64,000 nt of DNA from VXNE01 sp963664635 (lineage in GTDB: Bacteria > Pseudomonadota > Gammaproteobacteria > Pseudomonadales > Azotimanducaceae), in the NCBI GenBank assembly GCA_963664635.1, contig OY761542.1, positions 1,178,001 through 1,242,000 on the forward strand. The letters run 5' to 3'. The notes under the pieces were generated by a model that was given only the letters and a program-made list of their open reading frames with translations, was not told where the DNA came from and did not search any database. The number at the start of each line of letters is the position of its first letter. Position 1 is the first letter of the stretch. A program made the translations under genes and the position numbers. Of this stretch, positions 16,331 through 26,000 are shown in pieces.

Positions 16331-18955
16331 TTACCCCGCCGCGTCGGCCGTCGCCGGCTTCCGGGAGAAGGCCAGCGCGTCGTCGACCACGTCCACCGCC
16401 ACGGTATCGTGCACGGCGAAGTCCCCGCCGAGCAGCGCCCTGGACAACGGGTTCTCGACCTGCTGCTGGATCGCGCGCTTGAGGGGGCGCGCACCGTAGA
16501 CGGGGTCGAAGCCGGCCGCCCCCAGGCGGTCCAGGGCCGCATCCGAGAGTTCGAGCCCGATTTCCTGCTCGGCCAGCCGCTCGCGGAGGCGGCGGATCTG
16601 GATTTCCGTGATCGCCCGGATCTGGCTGCGGTCGAGCGGATGGAACACGACCACCTCGTCGATGCGGTTGACGAACTCCGGCCGGAACTGCTGCGTGACC
16701 AGCTCCATCACCTTGTCTTTCATCTCCCGGTAGCTCTCCTCCCGGCGGTGCCACGAAGCCGCTCCGGCGAGCTCCTGGATGACGGCGGAACCGAGGTTCG
16801 ACGTCATGATGACGACCGTGTTGCGGAAGTCCACGGTGCGTCCGTGTCCGTCCGTCAGGCGCCCGTCCTCGAGCACCTGCAGCAGCACGTTGAACACGTC
16901 CGGGTGTGCCTTCTCCACCTCGTCGAGCAATACGACCGAGTAGGGCTTGCGGCGCACCTTCTCGGTCAGGTAGCCGCCTTCCTCGTACCCCACGTAGCCG
17001 GGGGGGGCGCCGATCAGCCGGGCGACGGAGTGCTTCTCCATGAACTCGGACATGTCGAGCCGCACCATGGCGTCCTCGGTGTCGAAGAGGAACTCCGCCA
17101 AGGCGCGGGTCAGCTCCGTCTTGCCGACCCCCGTCGGGCCAAGGAAGAGGAACGAGCCGTTGGGACGGTCGGGATCCGCGACGCCCGCGCGCGAGCGACG
17201 GATGGCGTCGGCGATCACGGACACCGCCTCGTCCTGGCCCACCACGCGCCGGTGCAGACCCGCCTCCATGCCGAGGAGCTTCGCGCGCTCGCCCTCGAGC
17301 ATCCTGGCCACGGGGATGCCGGTCCACGCGGAGACGACCTCCGCGATCTCGTCTTCGGTGACCTTGCTGCGCAGGAGCTGGAAGACCGCCTCGTCCGCCC
17401 TCGCCGCCTGCCCGAGCCGCTTCTCGAGCTCCGGAATGGTGCCGTACTGGAGCTCGGACATGCGCTGCAGGTCGCCGGCGCGGCGGGCCGTCTCGAACTC
17501 CATGCGGGCGCGCTCGAGCTCCTCCTTGACGTGCTGCGTCCCCTGCACCGCGGCTTTCTCGGCGTTCCAGACCTCCTCGAGGTCCGCGAACTCGCGCTCG
17601 AGGTGCTCGACTTCCTCGTTGAGCCGCTCGAGGCGCTCTCGGGAGGCGTCGTCGGTCTCCTTCTTCAGCGCTTCCTGCTCGATCTTGAGCTGCACGAGGC
17701 GCCGCTCGAGGCGGTCCATGGGCTCCGGCTTCGAGTCGATCTCCATGCGGATGCGGCTCGCGGACTCGTCGACCAGGTCGATGGCCTTGTCCGGGAGCTG
17801 CCGGTCGGAAATGTAGCGGTGCGAGAGCGTCGCGGCGGCGACGATGGCCGGGTCGGTGATCTCGACGCCGTGGTGCACCTCGTAGCGTTCCTTGAGCCCG
17901 CGCAGGATGGCGATCGTGTCCTCGACGGAGGGTTCGTCCACCTGGACCCTCTGGAAGCGGCGTTCCAGCGCCGCGTCCTTTTCGATGTTCTCGCGATACT
18001 CGTCGAGGGTGGTGGCGCCGACGCAGTGCAGTTCCCCCCGCGCGAGGGCGGGCTTGAGCATGTTGCCGGCGTCGATCGCGCCCTCGGCCTTGCCGGCGCC
18101 GACCAGGGTGTGGATCTCGTCAATGAACAGGACGATCTGGCCCTCCTGCTTGGCGAGGTCGTTCAGCACGGCCTTCATGCGCTCCTCGAACTCGCCCCGG
18201 TACTTGGCCCCGGCAATGAGCGCGCCGAGGTCGAGGGCCAGCAAACGCCTGCCCTTCAGTCCCTCCGGGACTTCGCCGTTCACGATCCGCTGCGCCAGGC
18301 CCTCGACGATGGCCGTCTTGCCGACCCCGGGTTCGCCGATGAGCACTGGGTTGTTCTTGGTGCGGCGCTGCAGGACCTGCACGGTGCGGCGGATCTCGTC
18401 GTCGCGGCCGATCACGGGGTCGAGCTTGCCCTGCTCGGCGCGCTCGGTCAGGTCGATGGCGTACTTGGCGAGGGCCTGCCGGTTCTCCTCGGCGTTGGCG
18501 TCGGAGACCGACTCCCCGCCCCGCACCCGGTCGATGGCGGCCTCGATGGCCCGGGCATCGCCGCCGTGCGCGCGCAGCGCATCGGCGGCCGGCCCGCCGG
18601 ACTCCTGCACGGCGAGCGGGAAAAGTTCGCTGGAGATGTAGGCGTCACCGCGCTTCTGCGCGAGCCTGTCGGTGACGTTCAGGGCGCGGCCGAGGTCCTT
18701 GCCGACCTGCACGTCCCCCGCGGCGGCGCCCGAGACCTGGGGCAGGCCGTCCACCAGCTCGCCGAGCGCGGAACGCAGCGCATTGACGTTGACGCCGGCC
18801 TGGCCGAGCACGTGGCGCAGCCCGCCGTCGCGCTGGTCGAGCAGGGCCACGAGCAGGTGCGCGGGTTCGATGAACTGGTGTTCGCGGCCCGCGGCGAGGC
18901 TCTGCGCATCGGAGAGCGCCGTCTGGAACCGGGTGGTCATCTTGTCCATGCGCAT
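16331..18955 (-). CDS. clpB: ClpB protein disaggregase
   Basis: 874 residues, close to the usual ClpB length. Start MRMDKMTTRFQTALSDAQSLAAGREHQ. Clp-N repeats (about 5-145), first AAA+ domain with GEPGVGKTA and VLFIDEIHTLVGAG, the ClpB-specific coiled-coil middle domain (about 400-520, LEREFADLEEVWNAEKAAV), and second AAA+ with LGPTGVGKTELTRALAEFLF and GAPPGYVGYEEGGYLTEKVRRKPYSVVLLDEVEKAH. It rescues aggregated proteins with DnaK. The upstream region (18956-19060) has a weak sigma32-like pair only. A decayed copy of its first codons lies at 19302-19404. Confidence 0.97.
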   Translation of the reverse strand: MRMDKMTTRFQTALSDAQSLAAGREHQFIEPAHLLVALLDQRDGGLRHVLGQAGVNVNALRSALGELVDGLPQVSGAAAGDVQVGKDLGRALNVTDRLAQKRGDAYISSELFPLAVQESGGPAADALRAHGGDARAIEAAIDRVRGGESVSDANAEENRQALAKYAIDLTERAEQGKLDPVIGRDDEIRRTVQVLQRRTKNNPVLIGEPGVGKTAIVEGLAQRIVNGEVPEGLKGRRLLALDLGALIAGAKYRGEFEERMKAVLNDLAKQEGQIVLFIDEIHTLVGAGKAEGAIDAGNMLKPALARGELHCVGATTLDEYRENIEKDAALERRFQRVQVDEPSVEDTIAILRGLKERYEVHHGVEITDPAIVAAATLSHRYISDRQLPDKAIDLVDESASRIRMEIDSKPEPMDRLERRLVQLKIEQEALKKETDDASRERLERLNEEVEHLEREFADLEEVWNAEKAAVQGTQHVKEELERARMEFETARRAGDLQRMSELQYGTIPELEKRLGQAARADEAVFQLLRSKVTEDEIAEVVSAWTGIPVARMLEGERAKLLGMEAGLHRRVVGQDEAVSVIADAIRRSRAGVADPDRPNGSFLFLGPTGVGKTELTRALAEFLFDTEDAMVRLDMSEFMEKHSVARLIGAPPGYVGYEEGGYLTEKVRRKPYSVVLLDEVEKAHPDVFNVLLQVLEDGRLTDGHGRTVDFRNTVVIMTSNLGSAVIQELAGAASWHRREESYREMKDKVMELVTQQFRPEFVNRIDEVVVFHPLDRSQIRAITEIQIRRLRERLAEQEIGLELSDAALDRLGAAGFDPVYGARPLKRAIQQQVENPLSRALLGGDFAVHDTVAVDVVDDALAFSRKPATADAAG

Positions 18956-19301
18956 GTCGTTGCCCTCGCGCCCCTGCCTCAAGTGCCGTGATTGCGTCGA
19001 TAACGCATAGGTATGGGCGGGTGGCGGGTTTGCAATGTCGGCGGCTCGGGGTGGACTCGGCCCCGGGCATCTGGAGATGTCGTGGGGCGGACGCCGGGGC
19101 TGTTTCACTCGCGATGGCTACGGCTCTCTCGAAGGGAGTTGTCGCCACCATCCGAGGTCTTGCGCGCGGCCCGTGCCCGCGGCGGAAAGGACCGTCACGT
19201 GCAACGACACGGCGAATGCACTGGCTGCGGTTTCCCTCGGCTCTGGTACCCTCGCGTTGCGCATGCCAACTAGCGTGGCAAAGGCGGGTATAGCTGCCTT
19301 A
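18956..19301. other. Non-coding region upstream of clpB
   Basis: About 350 bp holding the clpB promoter region. I see no convincing gene. A TTGCAA followed 12 nt later by CCCATACCTA on the minus strand is a poor match to a heat-shock promoter. Confidence 0.5.
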
Positions 19302-19404
19302 CAGGTGCGTCGGCTCGATGAACTGGTGTTCGCGGCCCGCGGTCGGGCTCTGCGCTTCCGCGAGCGGCCGTCCGGAACCGGGTGGTCATCTTGTCCATGC
19401 GCAT
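19302..19404 (-). pseudogene. Decayed copy of the clpB 5' end
   Basis: Minus-strand DNA from the ATG at 19404 repeats the first roughly 30 codons of clpB (18854-18955). It encodes MRMDKMTTRF exactly, then diverges by substitutions and small indels that break the frame, although tracts matching GCGGGCCGCGAACACC remain. The similarity also covers a few bases upstream of the ATG. It looks like a partial duplication of the clpB gene start, or the residue of a second clpB gene. Confidence 0.8.
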
Positions 19405-19516
19405 GTCGCTGCCCCCTCCGGCCCGGGCATGCTGGCCACCCGAGCGTGGACTAACCACCACCCTGCCGATTACCATACTGTGGAGTTTGTTCCACGCGCG
19501 CGACAAGGAACGTGTC

Positions 19517-19975
19517 ATGGCAGTGCCGGAAAGCAGGGAAGAGTTGAGCGAGTCGTGGCGAGGGCGTTTCGAGGTCCTGGACAAGATCGACGGAGCTATC
19601 TTCAGCCGATGGAGGGAGCTGTCGATGGACGAGAGGCGGAGGGTGGGGTTCCGGTTGTTGCCGTTCGTTTTCTCGGTGGCCTGGTACGGTGCGAAGGGCA
19701 TGTCGGAGAAGGGCCTGACGATCCTGACGGCGTTTGCTTTGCTGGCGACGGCGCTCGGGGCTGTTGGCGTGCCCGGCGTCATCGTGTGGGTCACGATGGC
19801 GGCTACGTGCGCCGGTTGGGGGACGAGCGACTACTACAACAGGGTGGAGCACGGCGAGCGGATCTGGCCGCGGCTCGCGGCCCGGATGCCGGGTCGGCTC
19901 AAGACGATCCCGGCGCTTGCCGTGGTCGCGGCGGTGGCGCTGGGCGCCTACGCAGCCTTCCTCATGCGCTCGTGA
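19517..19975 (+). CDS. Membrane protein, unknown (DUF2628-like character)
   Basis: 152 residues with AAGGA ahead of the ATG. A charged N-terminal cytoplasmic part (MAVPESREELSESWRGRFEVLDKIDG) is followed by RLLPFVFSVAWYGAKGMSEKGLTILTAFALLATALG and VPGVIVWVTMAATCAGWGTSDYYNRVEHG, and a final hydrophobic helix (ALAVVAAVALGAYAAFLM). The 'LPF..F..WY..KGM..KGL.IL' pattern resembles DUF2628 inner-membrane proteins; the match is by eye and weak. Convergent with the next gene, 9 nt between stops. Confidence 0.6.
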   Translation: MAVPESREELSESWRGRFEVLDKIDGAIFSRWRELSMDERRRVGFRLLPFVFSVAWYGAKGMSEKGLTILTAFALLATALGAVGVPGVIVWVTMAATCAGWGTSDYYNRVEHGERIWPRLAARMPGRLKTIPALAVVAAVALGAYAAFLMRS

Positions 19976-19984
19976 GCGGGGCGC

Positions 19985-22141
19985 TCACCCGGAGTACCCG
20001 ATCCGGTAGATGATGCCGCCCTGGTCGTCGGAGACCAGCAGCGCGCCGTCGGGCATCACCAGCACGTCGACCGGGCGGCCCCAGTTGGATTCCTCCTGTA
20101 GCCAGCCGGTGGCGAAAGGTTCGTAGCTGGTGGCCCTGTCCCCCCGCAGCCGCACGAGCATGACGCGGTAGCCGATCTTGCTGCTGCGGTTCCAGGAGCC
20201 GTGTTCGGCGATGAAGACCTGATTCCGATACTCCTCCGGAAACAGGTCTCCCGTGTAGAAGCGCATGCCGAGCGCTGCAACGTGGGGGCCGAGATGCTGG
20301 ACGGGGGCGACGAAATCGCCGCAGGGGCGGTCGTTGAAGTCGGGGTCGGGGGTGTCGGCGCCGTGGCAGTAGGGATGGCCGAAGTGCGAGCCGTTCGCGG
20401 TGAGGCGGTTCAGTTCGTCGGGTGGGAGGTCGTCGCCCATCCAGTCCCGGCCGTTGTCCGTGAACCACAGTTCGCCGGACTGCGGATGCCAGTCGAAACC
20501 GACCGTGTTGCGGACGCCGCGGGCGATCACGGTGAAGACGCCGGTGGTGACGTTCAGCCGGCCGATGGTGGCGTACGGATCGTCGCGGAGGCAGATGTTG
20601 CAGGGCGCGCCGACGGGAACGTACAGGTCGCCGTCCGGACCGAAACGTATGAACTTCCAGCCGTGGGACCGGTCGGTGGGGAAGGCGTCCGTGACGACCT
20701 GCGGCCGCGGTGGCGCGTCGAGGCGTGTTTCGATGTCCGCGTAGCGCAGGACGCGGCTGTTCTCCGCCACGTACAGGTCGCCGGCCCGGAAGGCGACGCC
20801 GTTGGGCCGGTTCAGGCCCCGGGCCAGGGTGATGGTGCGCTCGGCCCAGAGATCGCCGTCCTCGTCGCGCAGGGCGTACACTCGGCCGCCACCGTCCGAG
20901 CGTGTACCCACGAACACCGTGCCGCCGGAGCCGAGCGCCATCGAACGCGCATCGGTCACGCCCTCGGCCCACGCGCGGATCGTGAATCCGTCCGGCAGCT
21001 CGATCCGGGAGCCGTGCCCGGGGTCCGACCAGTCGCCCGTGCCGGCGTCGTTGCTGGCGCGCACCTGCACCTCGAAGCTCCAGCCGGATGCGGTCGAGGA
21101 CAGCTCGGTCCGCGTTGCCGAGCCGTCGTGGGCGGCGTCGGTGTAACCATCGCCGGGACTGCGCCGGAACCGCACGTCGTAGTCGACGATCGGCGGCCCG
21201 GCGTTCGCCGGCGCCGTCCAGGTCGTCGTGGCGGTGGTCGGGGAGTCGAAGGTCACCCGTGGCGGCGCGGGCCGGCCCGGGGTCTCGGGGTCCACGTCCG
21301 TCACGGTCACGGTGATCGCCTGGGTCGCCGTCAGGGTGCGTGCGCCGGCGCCGCTGCTTGCCTGGACCGTCACGGCGTAGCGGTTCTCCGCGGCGGCATC
21401 GAGCGGTCGCTCGAAGTCGGGGGCGTCCGCGAAGCGCAGGGTTGCCGGCGCGGGGTCGATGCGGAAGAGCGCACGGTCCGCGCCTGCGACGATGGAGTAG
21501 CCGGTAACGCGGTCCGTGTCGTCCGCGTCGCTGGCGTTCAGAGCGCCCGCGAAAGTGGTGTTCTCGGCCACGGAGAACGTGGACGGATTCTCGAAAACGG
21601 GGCCTTCGTTCGAAGCCGGCGGCACCGTGGGGCCGGTGCCGTCTCCTGGATCTTCGGTCGAGTCGCCGTCCGTCCGTCCGAACGCGGCTCGGGACCAGTC
21701 GCCGGCGCCAAAGCCGTTGCCGGCGCGTACGCGGACCGCGTAACGGGTGCTCGCGGCAAGTCCGGTGAGTGTCGCGCCGGTGGCCAGGCCTACGTGCGGC
21801 CAGTGCGCGAATGCCTGGGCCGCTGCGGCCCGGTACTGGATGTCGTAGTCGATGAGGTCCGATGCGCCCTCCGGCGCCGTCCAGGCGACGGACAGGGCGG
21901 TCTCGGAGACGGCCGCGACCGACGGCGGTCCCGGGGCGGGGGGAACGGCCGGCGGGCGGCGCTGGACCAGCCACAGCACTGCGGCGTCGTTTGGCGTGGC
22001 GACCGGTCCGGCGCCGTCTTCGGCGAGTGCGGCCGGCGACCAGGGTAGCGACAGGCGGCCGGCGCCGTCCCCGGCGCCGGCGAGGCCGATAGCGAGTGCG
22101 GCAAGGGTGACACCGCGTGCGATCCGGGAGCGGGTGGCCAT
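19985..22141 (-). CDS. Secreted FN3-cadherin-FN3 protein with sorbosone dehydrogenase domain
   Basis: 718 residues. Signal peptide (GVTLAALAIGLAGAGDGAG...), a VLWLVQRRPP linker, FN3 domain 1 (about 75-160, ETALSVAWTAPEGASDLIDYDIQY), a cadherin-like domain (about 185-290, FENPSTFSVAENTTFAGALNASDADD), FN3 domain 2 (about 295-385, TTTWTAPANAGPPIVDYDVRFRR), and a C-terminal beta-propeller of the glucose/sorbosone dehydrogenase (PQQ-like) type (GLNRPNGVAFRAGDLYVAENSRVLR, RGVRNTVGFDWHPQSGELWFTDNGRDWMGDD). The propeller's usual catalytic His and Arg positions appear present. The FN3-cadherin-FN3 front end is shared with the CARDB protein at 33.6-37.9 kb. Probably an exported enzyme or adhesin. Confidence 0.82.
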   Translation of the reverse strand: MATRSRIARGVTLAALAIGLAGAGDGAGRLSLPWSPAALAEDGAGPVATPNDAAVLWLVQRRPPAVPPAPGPPSVAAVSETALSVAWTAPEGASDLIDYDIQYRAAAAQAFAHWPHVGLATGATLTGLAASTRYAVRVRAGNGFGAGDWSRAAFGRTDGDSTEDPGDGTGPTVPPASNEGPVFENPSTFSVAENTTFAGALNASDADDTDRVTGYSIVAGADRALFRIDPAPATLRFADAPDFERPLDAAAENRYAVTVQASSGAGARTLTATQAITVTVTDVDPETPGRPAPPRVTFDSPTTATTTWTAPANAGPPIVDYDVRFRRSPGDGYTDAAHDGSATRTELSSTASGWSFEVQVRASNDAGTGDWSDPGHGSRIELPDGFTIRAWAEGVTDARSMALGSGGTVFVGTRSDGGGRVYALRDEDGDLWAERTITLARGLNRPNGVAFRAGDLYVAENSRVLRYADIETRLDAPPRPQVVTDAFPTDRSHGWKFIRFGPDGDLYVPVGAPCNICLRDDPYATIGRLNVTTGVFTVIARGVRNTVGFDWHPQSGELWFTDNGRDWMGDDLPPDELNRLTANGSHFGHPYCHGADTPDPDFNDRPCGDFVAPVQHLGPHVAALGMRFYTGDLFPEEYRNQVFIAEHGSWNRSSKIGYRVMLVRLRGDRATSYEPFATGWLQEESNWGRPVDVLVMPDGALLVSDDQGGIIYRIGYSG

Positions 22142-22299
22142 CGTCTCCTCTTCGTGTGGGACGTTGTGTGGGACAGGTGAGGGCGCCTTGGAGACGCGGA
22201 TGATGGCATGTCCGCCGCCCGCGGCCCACTCGTTGGCCGGGTGACCGCGTCATTCGCGTTGGGTTGTAACTGACCAGACAGTTGACCTACTCTCTGGCC

Positions 22300-22548
22300 A
22301 TGATCAGGGTCAACGTCGCGGAGGCGAAGGCCGGGTTTTCGCGCTACCTGGAGAGCGTGCAACAGGGCGAGACCATCATCCTGTGTCGCCGCAATGTCCC
22401 CATCGCGGAGATCCGCCCGCTGCCCCGCAAGCCGGTGCGGGAACGGCCGGTGGGTATCGACCGCGGCATGGAGTTGCCGGCGGGGTTTTTCGAGCCGCTC
22501 CCGGAGGCGTTGCTCGACGCGTTCGAGGGCACGGACGCCGGCGGGTGA
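22300..22548 (+). CDS. Phd/YefM-family antitoxin
   Basis: 82 residues from the ATG at 22300. Starts MIRVNVAEAKAGFSRYLESVQQGETIILCRRNVPIAEIRPLP, the canonical Phd/YefM fold in which the N-terminus binds operator DNA. The C-terminal tail (GMELPAGFFEPLPEALLDAFEG) matches the toxin-binding segment of antitoxins partnered with PIN toxins. It is followed after 13 nt by a PIN gene, so this is a second toxin-antitoxin pair. Confidence 0.88.
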   Translation: MIRVNVAEAKAGFSRYLESVQQGETIILCRRNVPIAEIRPLPRKPVRERPVGIDRGMELPAGFFEPLPEALLDAFEGTDAGG

Positions 22549-22561
22549 GCGGCCCGGCCTC

Positions 22562-22954
22562 GTGAGCGCTCGCTTCCTGCTCGATACGTGCACCTTCCTG
22601 TGGCTCGCCATGGACGCGCCGCAGCTCTCGGCGACGGCGCGGTCGCACTGCCGGGACCCGGAGAACGAGGTGTTTCTCAGCGCCCTGTCGGCCTGGGAGA
22701 TCGCGGTGAAACACCGGCTGGGGCGCTTGCCGCTGCCGGAACCGCCCCGGCGCTACGTCGCCAGCCGCCGGGAGTGGCTGGAGCTCGAGCCCCTGGTGTT
22801 CGACGAGGCCGCCGCCGCGCACGACGCGCTGCTGCCGGCGCACCACCGGGATCCGTTCGACCGCGGCCTCGTCTCTCAGGCTATCCTGAACGGTTTGACG
22901 ATCATGACGCCGGACGCGCAGATCGCGCGGTATCCGGCGCCCGTGCTCTGGTAG
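22562..22954 (+). CDS. PIN-domain toxin
   Basis: 130 residues from a GTG start. PIN motifs: FLLDTCTFLWLAMD (first Asp), SALSAWEIAVKHRLGRLPLP (Glu), HHRDPFDRGLVSQAI (two Asp) and LTIMTPDAQIARYPAPVLW (last Asp). The DPFDR...Q motif is diagnostic of the PIN subgroup paired with Phd antitoxins. Predicted endoribonuclease. Directly downstream of its antitoxin. Confidence 0.9.
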   Translation: MSARFLLDTCTFLWLAMDAPQLSATARSHCRDPENEVFLSALSAWEIAVKHRLGRLPLPEPPRRYVASRREWLELEPLVFDEAAAAHDALLPAHHRDPFDRGLVSQAILNGLTIMTPDAQIARYPAPVLW

Positions 22955-23002
22955 CCGCGTCTCGTCCGAGGGAATGACGAGGGAATGAAAGGAGGCAAGT
23001 CC

Positions 23003-26000
23003 ATGACTTTCGATGCACTGCTCATCGCCAACCGCGGCGAGATCGCCATCCGTATCGCGCGGGCCGCGGGGGAACTCGGCCTGCGGACCGTGGCGGTGTA
23101 CTCGGAGGACGACGCGGCGAGCCTGCATGTGCGGGCGGCCGACGAATCCCGGGCCCTGCAGGGCGTGGGGGCGGCGGCGTATCTCGACGAAGAGGGCGTG
23201 ATCGAGGCGGCGGGGGCCGCGGGCTGCGGGGCCATCCACCCCGGCTACGGCTTCCTGGCGGAACGCGCCGGCTTCGCGCGCCGCTGCACGGAAGCAGGCA
23301 TCGTCTTCGTGGGACCGAGTCCCGAACACCTCGAACTGTTCGGCGACAAGGGCCGCGCCCGGGCGGCGGCGGCCGGGGCGGGCGTACCGGTGCTCGACGG
23401 GATCGACGGGGCCGTTTCGCTGGGGCAGGCCGGGGACTTCCTCGCGTCCCTGTCCGGCCGGGCGATGATCGTGAAGGCCGTCGCGGGGGGCGGCGGCCGC
23501 GGTACGCGCGTGGTGTCGTCCGCCGACGAACTCGAAGCGGCCTACGAGCGGTGCCGGTCCGAGGCGCGGGCCGCCTTCGGGTTGGCGGACGTGTACGTGG
23601 AGGAGTTCCTCCCGCGGGCGCGTCATGTCGAGGTCCAGGTGCTGGGCGACCTGCACGGCGGCGTCACCCATCTCGGCGAACGCGAGTGCAGCGTGCAGCG
23701 GCGGCACCAGAAACTCGTCGAGGTCGCGCCGGCCCCGGGGCTGTCGGAGGACTTGCGCACGGCGATCATCGACGCGGCGGTGCGCTTCGCGCGGAGCGAG
23801 CGCTACACGAACCTCGGGACGTTCGAGTTCCTGGTCGACGCGTCCGGGGACCGTTCCGAGCGACCGTTCGTGTTCATCGAGACGAACGCGAGGCTGCAGG
23901 TGGAGCACACGGTGACGGAGGAAGTGACCGGGGTGGACCTGGTCCAGGCGCAGATCCGGCTCGCCCGGGGCGCGTCCCTTGACGAGGTCGGCCTCGGGGA
24001 GTCGGGAGCGCTCGCACCGCGCGGCTACGCCATCCAGGCCCGGGTCAACATGGAGACGATCGGCGAGGACGGTTCGGTGCGCCCGGCGAGCGGCACGATC
24101 ACCGCCTACGACGCCCCGAGCGGCCCCGGGGTGCGTACGGACGGCTTCGGCTACGCGGGGTACCGCACGAGCACGGCGTTCGACTCGCTGCTCGCCAAGG
24201 TGGTGGGCCACTCGCCCGCGCCGGACTTCGGGGCGGCGATCGCCCGGACGGCACGCGCTCTGTCGGAATTCCGGCTCGAGGGCGTGGGCACCAACCTGCC
24301 GTTCCTGCGCAACGTGTTGCGGCACGAGGACTTCGTGGGCGCGCGCGTGCACACGCGGTGGGTCGACGAGCACCTGGCCGAACTCGCCGCGCCGGACGCG
24401 GACGGCCCGGCGCGCTATGTCGCCGCTGCCGAGCCGGTGTCCGACGGGAGCCAGGGCGGCTACGCCGGCGCGCGCGTGGACACCTCCGATCCGCTGGCCC
24501 TGTTCGACCACGACGCGCGCGTCAAGGCGGAGCAGGCGCCCGCGCAGGCCGTGCCGGACGCGTCCGAGGCGATGGGTCCCGAGGGGGCGGTCGGTCTCAG
24601 TTCTCCCATGCAGGGGACCATCGTCTCGCTGGATGTGGCGGTGGACGACGAGGTCAGGGAGGGTCAGCAGGTCGCGGTGGTCGAGGCGATGAAGATGGAG
24701 CATGTCATCGCCGCCGACCGCGACGGCATCGTGCGCCGGATCACCATGGCCGCCGGCGACGTGGTGCGCGAGGGCTACCCGATCGTCTTCGTCGAGGAGG
24801 CCGAGGTGAGCGGCGGGAGCGCGGCGTCGGACGAGGAATTCGATCCGGACTACATCCGTCCAGACCTGCGGCAACTGTACGAACGCCACGCCTATACGCT
24901 CGACGAGAACCGGCCCGAGGCGGTCGAGAAGCGCTACGCCCGTGGCTACCGGATGCCCCGCGAGAACATCGACCAGCTCATGGATCCCGGGTCGTTCAAG
25001 GAGTACTGGCCGCTGATCGTCGCGCGCCAGCACCGGCGCCACGACATGGAGGAGCTGCGCAGGAACACCCCGGCGGATGGCCTGATCGCCGGGATCGGCA
25101 CGATCAACGGCGAGCTGTTCGACGAGGAGTGGGCGCGCGCCATGGTGGTGCACTACGACTACACGGTCCTCGCCGGGACGCAGGGCGGGCGCAACCACTA
25201 CAAGCAGGACCGGATGTTCGAGCTCGCGAACCGGTTCCGCATCCCGGTGGTGCTGTTCGGCGAGGGCGGCGGGGGCCGTCCCGGGGACGACTCCACCGGC
25301 CCGGGCGTGGCGTTCGACACGCACACGTTCACCCAGTTCTCGAAGCTCTCCGGCCTGGTCCCGCTCGTCAGCGTGATCAACGGGCGCACCTTCGCCGGCA
25401 ACACGGCGCTGGTGGCCTGTTGCGACGTCATCATCGCCACCGAGCGGACCACCGTGGCCATGGGCGGCCCCGCCATGATCGAGGGCGGCGGGCTGGGCAT
25501 CTACACGCCGGAGGAAGTCGGGCCGATGTCCTTCCAGGTGCCGAACGGGGTCGTCGATCTCCTGGCCAGGGACGAGGAAGAGGCCGTCGAGGTCGCCAGG
25601 AAGTACCTCTCCTACTTCCAGGGACGGACGGAATCCTGGGAGGCACACGACCAGCGCCGGCTGCGCCAGGTCGTTCCGGAGAACCGCCTGCGCCTGTACG
25701 ACATGCGCGAGATCGTGGACACCATCGCCGACGTCGGTTCGGTGCTCGAGATCCGGGAGAAGTTCGGCATCGGCGTCATCACCGCGTTCATCCGGGTCGA
25801 GGGCTACCCGATGGGCGTCATCGCCAACAACCCGCACCATCTCGCCGGGGCCATCGACTCCGACGGCGCGGACAAGGGCGCCCGCTTCATCCAGCTCTGC
25901 GACGCGTTCGACATTCCGGTCCTGAGCCTCATGGACTGCCCGGGCATGATGGTGGGGCCGGACGTGGAGCGTACGGCGCTGGTGCGCCATTGCGTACGGA

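Noticed and set aside
18956..19060. Heat-shock (sigma32) promoter upstream of clpB
   Set aside because: The best pair of boxes matches consensus poorly and spacing is short; not supportable without transcription data.
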